Assembly: GCA_021734005.1 (NCBI GenBank)
Contig: JAIPJV010000151.1
Span: forward strand, 1-5,663
Direction of reading: 5' to 3'
From: Fidelibacterota bacterium
GTDB lineage: Bacteria > Fidelibacterota > UBA2242 > JAFGTP01
DNA length: 5,663 nucleotides
Shown here: one piece after another, positions 1-4,438 of the stretch
Layout of the letters: each line of letters begins with the position of its first letter
Position numbering within the stretch: position 1 is the stretch's first letter
Position numbers and translations under genes: made by a program
Notes under the pieces: model-generated
What the model was told of the DNA's origin: nothing
Seen by the model: only the letters and a program-made list of their open reading frames with translations
Databases searched by the model: none

Positions 1-463
1 GAGCAGGGTGGGGTTTGGTGTTTTCTATGTCACAGGCAGTGACTTTGTATTTGAAAAGATCCTCAATTGCTGTATTCTCAAACAGCCAGTTTAAATGATG
101 GCTGGAAGCCGATGTGACCAGTCCGGTGGCAAAATTTTCTACAACAAATTCGAAAAAGTCTCTGAAACCGGGAATATAGGTAATTTCTTTCATATTTTCT
201 CTAAGCAGACGGGAGTTTTCTTCTCGCAATTCATCAAGGTCACCATCAAAATCATATTTTTTTAGAAAAACTTCCCAGAATTCTGTATCAGATAGTCCTT
301 TAAAGTCTTGCCAGTCATCATCTGTGATATAGATTCCATGATCGGCAAAGGCCTCTTCGAAAGCCTTTTCATAATAGGGTTCCGAATTAACTACAACGCC
401 ATCGAAATCAAAAATAACAGATTCTAGAGGTATAGTAATTTTATCTTGTTTATTTTTGGACAT
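1..463 (-). CDS. HAD-superfamily hydrolase, beta-phosphoglucomutase-like (C-terminus outside window)
   Basis: Translation from the ATG at 463 gives 154 residues before the window edge cuts off the C-terminal part. HAD motif I is DFDGVVVNSEP at about residues 19-29, with Asp19 the expected nucleophile and Asp21 the general acid. A small helical cap follows (FKGLSDTEFW near 54-63). Motif II is in GLVTSAS (Thr117) and motif III is Lys150 in NTKPHPA. This pattern is the subfamily I phosphatase/phosphomutase group (beta-phosphoglucomutase, phosphoglycolate phosphatase and relatives), cytoplasmic enzymes acting on small phosphorylated metabolites; the substrate cannot be read from sequence. Motif IV (the metal-binding DD) lies beyond the window. 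A GGAG ribosome binding site at 475-472 sits 8 nt before the ATG and supports this start. It follows the other HAD gene by 23 nt, so the two are probably co-transcribed. All visible catalytic residues are present. Confidence 0.9.
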   Translation of the reverse strand, partial: MSKNKQDKITIPLESVIFDFDGVVVNSEPYYEKAFEEAFADHGIYITDDDWQDFKGLSDTEFWEVFLKKYDFDGDLDELREENSRLLRENMKEITYIPGFRDFFEFVVENFATGLVTSASSHHLNWLFENTAIEDLFKYKVTACDIENTKPHPA

Positions 464-486
464 AAAATTGTCTCCGATGATAAAAT

Positions 487-1095
487 TTAAACATTTATTT
501 TATTGGATATTAGGAACTCTTTCATTGATTGAGAATTGGTAAACTGATGGGCTCTTATACCCAGCTTTTGAGCGGCTGCAATGTTCTCTTCAAGATCATC
601 GATAAAAAGAGCCTGTTCAGGTTCAACTTCGGCTTTTTGTAGAGCAAAATTATAGATATGTTGATCCGGTTTACTGGCTCCTGCTGTAAAGGAAAAAATA
701 AGGTCGTCAAATATTCCCAGTAAATCAGGATATTTTTCCTCAATCGCCTCAATATGCAAGGGATTTGTATTGCTGAGAAGAAAAGTAGGAGCCTGTTCTT
801 TGACCTTTTTCAATATTACAATCGAATGATTATTAATTGTAAAAGGTTTTTTCCATATTTCTCTCAGGCTGTCATGAGTCAGCCTGTTTTCCAGGTTGAA
901 ATAATCATGAAGTCGTTGGATATATTCTTCTGTATCAATATGGCCCGTTTCATAATCTTTTTCCAGATCGGATTCCGGAAAATCCAGTAAACTTTGCATT
1001 TCGACCTGAAGTTCACTTGCAAATATTTGGAGGGCTTTCTTTTTATCTACATCTACAAGCACATTTCCCAGGTCAAAAAAAACTGTTGGCTTCAT
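487..1095 (-). CDS. HAD-superfamily phosphatase, YihX-like
   Basis: A complete 202-residue HAD subfamily IA protein, close to the usual 200 residues of YihX-type phosphatases. Motif I is FFDLGNVLVDVD (Asp8 nucleophile); the Asp-Leu-Gly-Asn form is the one found in E. coli YihX, an alpha-D-glucose-1-phosphate phosphatase. A helical cap spans roughly residues 18-90 and includes GHIDTEEY. Motif II is LLSNTNPLH (Ser108), motif III is SKPDQHIY (Lys142) and motif IV is FIDDLEENI (Asp166-Asp167), followed by the AAQKLGI helix. Every catalytic motif is intact, so it should be an active cytoplasmic phosphatase of a sugar phosphate or similar small phosphoester; the exact substrate is not determined. 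An AAGGA ribosome binding site at 1105-1101 lies 5 nt before the ATG. It is the first gene after the 191-nt non-coding gap and probably heads a short operon with the downstream HAD gene. Confidence 0.92.
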   Translation of the reverse strand: MKPTVFFDLGNVLVDVDKKKALQIFASELQVEMQSLLDFPESDLEKDYETGHIDTEEYIQRLHDYFNLENRLTHDSLREIWKKPFTINNHSIVILKKVKEQAPTFLLSNTNPLHIEAIEEKYPDLLGIFDDLIFSFTAGASKPDQHIYNFALQKAEVEPEQALFIDDLEENIAAAQKLGIRAHQFTNSQSMKEFLISNKINV

Positions 1096-1128
1096 TTTTT
1101 TCCTTCTTGATCAATAAAAATATCAGAA

Positions 1129-1143
1129 TTGATAAATATTCAA
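1129..1143. promoter_or_regulatory. Weak dyad TTGA-N7-TCAA, possible operator
   Basis: The 15 bases TTGATAAATATTCAA contain matching TTGA/TCAA ends around a centre at 1136. The centre is 21 bp (about two helical turns) from that of the perfect palindrome at 1150-1164, so the two could lie on the same DNA face. It faintly resembles an FNR-type site (TTGAT-N4-ATCAA) but its spacing is one base too long. In AT-rich DNA a four-base arm can arise by chance, so this is weak on its own. Confidence 0.25.
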
Positions 1144-1149
1144 AATGTA

Positions 1150-1164
1150 TTGGACAATGTCCAA
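1150..1164. promoter_or_regulatory. Perfect 15-bp palindrome, candidate operator upstream of HAD genes
   Basis: TTGGACA-A-TGTCCAA is a perfect inverted repeat with 7-bp arms around a single central base (1157). It lies in the non-coding gap, 55 bases upstream of the ATG of the YihX-like gene. No T-run follows on either strand and the loop would be a single base, so a transcription terminator is unlikely. A protein dimer binding site fits better. The 7-1-7 geometry is that used by Fur/PerR-type regulators, but the bases do not match the classic Fur or PerR consensus, so the regulator is unknown. The half-site TTGGAC also resembles a -35 box on either strand. Confidence 0.5.
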
Positions 1165-1205
1165 ATAAATTCCTAAAAAATCTATAATACCAATGGATTA
1201 AGAAT

Positions 1206-1235
1206 ATTATCTCAAAATTTTCTATATTTGCTCAA
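1206..1235 (-). promoter_or_regulatory. Candidate promoter for the HAD gene pair
   Basis: On the minus strand TTGAGC (1235-1230) is followed after 18 bases by GATAAT (1211-1206), matching four of six and five of six sigma-70-type consensus bases. Transcription would start near 1200 and run through the palindrome at 1150-1164, giving a leader of about 100 nt before the YihX-like gene. The stretch is AT-rich, so chance resemblance is a real possibility, and read-through from the upstream operon is not excluded. Confidence 0.3.
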
Positions 1236-1286
1236 ATAAGAAGCACAATTCTCCAGAAAAATAATTTCCTGTGTCAGGCTAAAAAA

Positions 1287-2267
1287 CTATGTAGCTATTT
1301 CAGTTTCCATTTTGAGAAGGGTGTTACCGGATTGATCTTTTTGCTGAGGTTTATGGTATCTTTTGAGTTTTTTCAATTTTGTGTTATCCATCATTTTGAG
1401 ATGGCGCAACATTTCTAGAGCCATAGAAGCAGCTGCCTGGGCGTCTCCACTTAAAACTTTTACAGCAATACCGACATAATTACCGCCTTTTGTTTTGATT
1501 CCCACTAATTGTAAACCATTTTTATTAGAGCGGGCAATTCCATTCCCATTCAGAACTTTGGTGAAATCAAAATTGAAAGTGGAAGGAGAGTAAACATTTT
1601 CATTTTGCTTTGTTAAAATGTCTGTAACTCGCTGGAGATATTCATCATCTCTTTTAATAAAACTGGAATAGAGCTTGGCAATATTTTTCAGAGATAATGA
1701 AAATGTGGGAATACCATTGTCGTCAACTTCGCGATAAATTTTGTCAGTATCGGTGTATTTTTTCATAGTTTCCAGATATTTGGTCTGTACCGGATGATTG
1801 AAAGAATTATAAGAGCCGATTGAATCCTCTATTTTCTTTTCCAGGGCCAGCATACCAGTATGGACACCGGAAGAAGAATTGTGGAGATGCGAGGGACGTT
1901 TTCCCTGAATTATGAGGCGTTCGTAGGATGAATTGTCTTCGGGTTTTTGCTCGGGGCAAAGTAGGTCAGAAGGGGACATATCCAATTTTTTAAGCAGTTT
2001 TTCAATTTTTTGAGTAAATTGATCTTCGCCTTTATGGAGGGAGGTCATGAGGGCTAGGTCTTGATCAGAAAGATCAAACTCCTCATCAACTTTTTCTTCA
2101 AGCATTGTGATCGTGCACATAGGATCAGCGACTTGATTCATAAAAGCCGGAAAATTTTCTTCACCGGCAGAAAAAATAACATCACCACTGGCATCGACTG
2201 CAACAGCATTGGCTACATGACAATTTTCCGCTACTTTGCCTCTGTATTTTGTTGTAATTAATTTCAT
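1287..2267 (-). CDS. L-asparaginase II-like protein with degenerate active site
   Basis: The 326-residue product follows the asparaginase II (AnsA, Rhizobium etli inducible type) fold from end to end: RGKVAENCH at 9-17, the GD..F block at 28-42, LSDQDLALMTS at 66-76, LLCPEQKP at 102-109, HNSSSGVHTGML at 129-140, the conserved HPVQ at 158-161, DDNGIPTF at 182-189 and VGIAVKVLSGD at 265-275. Family members normally carry RSxxKP, SHSGE, NCSGKH and DGCGxP at these places. Here the Ser and Lys of RSxxK read as Gln45 and Asp48, SHSGE reads LHKGE, the Cys and Lys of NCSGKH read Ser132 and Val135, and the Cys of DGCG reads Asn184. Asparagine hydrolysis by the known mechanism is therefore unlikely. 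There is no signal peptide, so it should be cytoplasmic. An AAGGAG ribosome binding site at 2282-2277 lies 9 nt before the ATG. It is the last gene of the operon, 24 nt after the PdxJ-like gene. Family assignment is fairly sure; present function unknown. Confidence 0.85.
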   Translation of the reverse strand: MKLITTKYRGKVAENCHVANAVAVDASGDVIFSAGEENFPAFMNQVADPMCTITMLEEKVDEEFDLSDQDLALMTSLHKGEDQFTQKIEKLLKKLDMSPSDLLCPEQKPEDNSSYERLIIQGKRPSHLHNSSSGVHTGMLALEKKIEDSIGSYNSFNHPVQTKYLETMKKYTDTDKIYREVDDNGIPTFSLSLKNIAKLYSSFIKRDDEYLQRVTDILTKQNENVYSPSTFNFDFTKVLNGNGIARSNKNGLQLVGIKTKGGNYVGIAVKVLSGDAQAAASMALEMLRHLKMMDNTKLKKLKRYHKPQQKDQSGNTLLKMETEIAT

Positions 2268-2291
2268 TGACTATAACTCCTTATGTATTCA

Positions 2292-2981
2292 TTATTCAAT
2301 TATATCAACTGTATCTTCAAGAACATCATCGATTCCCTTGATCAGGGAATGGGCTAACAGATAACGGTCCACTGAGTAAAACTCCGGACTCATTACTCTG
2401 TTAAGTGCCAAAATTAAGCGTTTATTTAGATTACCCCCAAAGGAAATCCTTAAATTATTTTTATTTGCAACTTTATAGCAGTTGATCAGGACTTCCATTC
2501 TCTGCGAATAATCCTGTTTGTGATCGGCTTTGCTGAGCTGATTTGTATCGAGTTCAACTTCTGCGCATTTTAATTTATAGGCCTGCTTCAACTGCTTTAT
2601 CTCCGGTTTAATCCTCGGAATGATCGGTATTTTTTCTTTATCAGCAGAATTGATTATTTTACTGATAGTTTTAGAAGGTAACTCTATAATGTTATTCTCA
2701 TGATCCTCATTAATTAGGGTGACCACGTCGGGAGAGAGGTCGGCTATTTTTTTAAATTGTTCGGAATCAGGATTGATTCGTATATTTATGCGACTGTTAG
2801 TCAATTTTCTCAATGTTGAAATTTCTGAAAATAGCGGCATATCAGCTCGATAGGTAAAACTAATTCCTCCAGTAAAGGAACTCTCTACATAACTGAGCAA
2901 ATTTAGAGGATTGATAACGGAGACATCTAATTTCCGCCACAAAGAAATAAAAGGGTCTAGATTTAATTCTAAATATGACAT
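2292..2981 (-). CDS. PdxJ-like (pyridoxine 5'-phosphate synthase family) protein with degenerate active site
   Basis: A 229-residue protein, close to the 235-245 residues of PdxJ, the TIM-barrel enzyme that makes pyridoxine 5'-phosphate from 1-deoxyxylulose 5-phosphate and aminoacetone phosphate. The match is co-linear but distant: LNLDPFISL (6-14) for VNIDHIATL, NPLNLLSYVE (24-33) for the DPVQAA helix, GGISFTYRAD (38-47) for DGITVHLRED, RINIRIN (64-70) for RMNLEMA, DVVTLINE (85-92) for the LVPE strand, VELDT (142-146) for IEIHT, ISFGGNL (179-185) for VNAGHGL, and a closing helix near 205-222. Against E. coli PdxJ, His45 is Thr43, Glu72 is Arg68, His193 is Gly183, and the His of NIDH is Pro10; Glu153 seems kept as Glu143 and Arg47 as Arg45. 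Vitamin B6 synthesis is thus improbable. An AAAGGA ribosome binding site at 2994-2989, overlapping the previous stop codon, lies 7 nt before the ATG. No signal peptide is seen. The remote family call is the main uncertainty. Confidence 0.78.
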   Translation of the reverse strand: MSYLELNLDPFISLWRKLDVSVINPLNLLSYVESSFTGGISFTYRADMPLFSEISTLRKLTNSRINIRINPDSEQFKKIADLSPDVVTLINEDHENNIIELPSKTISKIINSADKEKIPIIPRIKPEIKQLKQAYKLKCAEVELDTNQLSKADHKQDYSQRMEVLINCYKVANKNNLRISFGGNLNKRLILALNRVMSPEFYSVDRYLLAHSLIKGIDDVLEDTVDIIE

Positions 2982-2993
2982 ATTATATTCCTT

Positions 2994-4145
2994 TCATTGA
3001 ACTATTTCTGATGCAAAACATATTTTTGTTTTGCCAAATTGGTTGGATTCTATGAAATTTTTCAGCACCTGCAAAGTATTTGAATTCGCCCGGGCAATTG
3101 CTATGGCGCGGCCATTTCGCCGGGCGATCGAGAGAGCTTTTTCAATATTGACTCTGATAGAATCGATCTGATTTGTATTGTTAATGAATACATTTCTCAC
3201 TCCTGTTGGTAACCCTTTCTCACTAGCAATGCGATTGGCTCTGCTCTCCAGACAATTAAGATTATCAATGAAATAAAGCCCTTCCTGATTGACAAAATCC
3301 ATAACAATATTCATCAATTTTCTGGATTTTGTAGCCCGGGAACCCATATAGTTATCCATACCCAAAGCCAAAGGCAGCTCTGCCCGGGCTTGCTCAAGAG
3401 AATTGATGATCGCATTGCGGGACATGTCTTCGGATAATAGATATTTCTCTTTTCGACCGAGAGTGGTATCATTGGCTTCCATTGGCATGTGGATAATGGT
3501 TTCCTTACCAGCTTCGATTGCTCTATTTTGCGACCATTCGGTGGATGAATTTCCCGGAGTAATAGCAATAGTTAAATCAAGGGGCAAACTCAAAAAATTT
3601 TCCAGTGTTGAATTGTTTTCATAACCAAAATTGTTGACTATTAGAGCAAGGCGTGGTGGCTTTGATATTTGGCGTTCTAGAAATGATGTGAGCTGCGCTT
3701 TCTGACCATTATCAATAAAATAAATGTGCAAAAGAGAGTCTGCAGAAATGTTGATCTGAAATGAAAAACCGGAACCCGAAGGCAGGGTCGCAATTTTATG
3801 AATCCAATATTCCGAAGTATTAAAAGCATCCTTTATCTGAGGAATTAAGTGCCTGTTAGAGTCTATTTTTTGATAACTATAAGCCAGGATATTTTTACTA
3901 TGATCAGGAACAGATAGATTGATTTTTTTTATTCCTTTTAGATGAATTTCTTTTCCGATCAGTCTGCTGATTTCCTGACTAATGCCGGGCTTTTGCGGCT
4001 TTGCAGTTCCGCTTTTGTAATTCCAAAAGAGTAATGAACCGGCACCAAGCAGTAATATAAGAAAAATCAGGCCCAGGGTGAGCCTCTGTTTTTGTAGATT
4101 CTCTACTTTTTTATTGTTGGGTTGTAAATATCTAATGTTACTCAT
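2994..4145 (-). CDS. Divergent polysaccharide deacetylase (YibQ/Polysacc_deac_2) homologue, membrane-anchored, metal site degenerate
   Basis: The 383-residue product has a short basic N-terminus, one hydrophobic segment (about 22-41, LTLGLIFLILLLGAG) and then an external or periplasmic part: a 120-residue linker domain (about 50-160) and a Polysacc_deac_2 domain (about 164-383). Landmarks are LALIVNNFGY (166-175), ETIIHMPMEA (215-224), GMDNYMGSR (262-270), YFIDN (291-295), GVRNVFINN (315-323) and AIAIARANSNTL (347-358). The family usually reads IDDxG, HLPME, NNHMGSRFT, FxDS, RDVFLD and IGHP. Here the Asp-Asp pair is Asn171-Asn172, the His of NHMG is Tyr266 and the GHP motif is Ala-Arg-Ala; His219 and Arg270 remain. 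Metal-dependent deacetylation therefore looks lost. The ATG has no obvious ribosome binding site, but an in-frame TAG 15 nt upstream excludes an earlier start. It heads the three-gene operon; its TGA is 12 nt before the PdxJ-like ATG. Confidence 0.88.
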   Translation of the reverse strand: MSNIRYLQPNNKKVENLQKQRLTLGLIFLILLLGAGSLLFWNYKSGTAKPQKPGISQEISRLIGKEIHLKGIKKINLSVPDHSKNILAYSYQKIDSNRHLIPQIKDAFNTSEYWIHKIATLPSGSGFSFQINISADSLLHIYFIDNGQKAQLTSFLERQISKPPRLALIVNNFGYENNSTLENFLSLPLDLTIAITPGNSSTEWSQNRAIEAGKETIIHMPMEANDTTLGRKEKYLLSEDMSRNAIINSLEQARAELPLALGMDNYMGSRATKSRKLMNIVMDFVNQEGLYFIDNLNCLESRANRIASEKGLPTGVRNVFINNTNQIDSIRVNIEKALSIARRNGRAIAIARANSNTLQVLKNFIESNQFGKTKICFASEIVQ

Positions 4146-4246
4146 AGTGAGAAAAACTAACTATTCCCACAATCAAAGTAAAGAAATAAGTGACTGTATA
4201 ATCAAAATTTGCCGTCCAATTTTAATGAATTGCTCTTTAAAGCCAA

Positions 4247-4252
4247 ATTATA
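4247..4252 (-). promoter_or_regulatory. Candidate -10 box for the pseudoenzyme operon
   Basis: Minus-strand TATAAT, a perfect -10 hexamer, is placed about 95 bases upstream of the first operon gene. No convincing -35 box lies 16-18 bases upstream, so it may need an activator or may be a chance match in AT-rich sequence. Confidence 0.35.
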
Positions 4253-4322
4253 TAACTTCACATTGTTAATCAGATCCTATACTTCGTTGCTTATTCTTCT
4301 ATAACCAGTTGAATTGATTTGC

Positions 4323-4346
4323 GATGATTTGTAACAATTTCATCAT
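4323..4346. promoter_or_regulatory. Imperfect dyad in the divergent promoter region
   Basis: Outer arms GATGA (4323-4327) and TCATC (4340-4344) flank an inner palindrome TTGT-A-ACAA (4329-4337). The inner and outer symmetry centres differ by about half a base, so the whole is a slightly off-register inverted repeat of around 22 bp. It lies about 95-115 bases upstream of the signalling gene and could be an operator shared by both directions. Evidence is by symmetry only. Confidence 0.3.
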
Positions 4347-4407
4347 ATTTTCTGCGGTAGCACTAAAATGAAATAGGATTTGAATTAAAGCTTAATCAAT
4401 AGTATTT

Positions 4408-4416
4408 TGGTATAAA
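4408..4416 (+). promoter_or_regulatory. Candidate extended -10 promoter for the signalling gene
   Basis: TGGTATAAA matches the extended -10 form TGnTATAAT with one mismatch. Start of transcription would be near 4423, leaving a short leader of about 16 nt that still contains the AAAGGA ribosome binding site at 4423-4428. No good -35 box is seen, which extended -10 promoters can tolerate. Confidence 0.4.
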
Positions 4417-4438
4417 AGGCTCAAAGGAAATTTGAATT

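Larger units (their letters stand above)
4146..4438. other. Divergent intergenic region
   Basis: A 293-nt non-coding, AT-rich stretch separates the minus-strand pseudoenzyme operon from the plus-strand signalling gene and should hold promoters for both. It contains a perfect TATAAT on the minus strand (4252-4247), an extended -10 on the plus strand (4408-4416) and an imperfect dyad (4323-4346). The minus strand also carries a TTGGAC (4219-4214), the same six bases as the half-site of the palindrome at 1150-1164, here without a second arm. I see no tRNA, small RNA or credible short gene in it. Confidence 0.7.

Noticed and set aside
754..990. Plus-strand open frame antisense to the YihX-like gene
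   Set aside because: It lies wholly inside a well-supported gene, has no ribosome binding site and its product shows no recognisable domain.
1183..1188. Plus-strand TATAAT in the 1096-1286 gap
   Set aside because: No plus-strand gene follows, no -35 box lies at a proper distance (the TTGGAC at 1150 is 27 bases away), and such hexamers are expected by chance in AT-rich DNA.
1257..1278. Possible terminator after the asparaginase-like gene: minus-strand CCTG-ACA-CAGG followed by a short T-run
   Set aside because: The stem has only 4 bp and the five Ts begin several bases after it, so it is too weak to call a terminator.
2061..2261. Plus-strand open frame antisense to the asparaginase-like gene
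   Set aside because: It is a reverse-strand shadow of a gene with clear family motifs; its composition is unlike a real protein.
3314..3624. Open frames on both strands overlapping the YibQ-like gene
   Set aside because: Both lie within the deacetylase-like domain, whose motifs fix the true frame; neither has its own initiation signals.
1287..4145. Reading the three operon genes as ordinary asparaginase, pyridoxine phosphate synthase and deacetylase
   Set aside because: Family folds are recognisable, but key catalytic or metal-binding positions are substituted in each, so naming them as active enzymes would mislead.
4204..4223. AAAATT-N8-AATTTT inverted repeat in the divergent region
   Set aside because: The arms consist only of A and T runs, which pair by chance in this composition; no T-run terminator or known operator fits.
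4078..4269. Plus-strand open frame of 63 codons spanning the start of the YibQ-like gene and part of the divergent region
   Set aside because: It uses a GTG start without a ribosome binding site, is antisense to the membrane segment of the real gene, and shows no motif.
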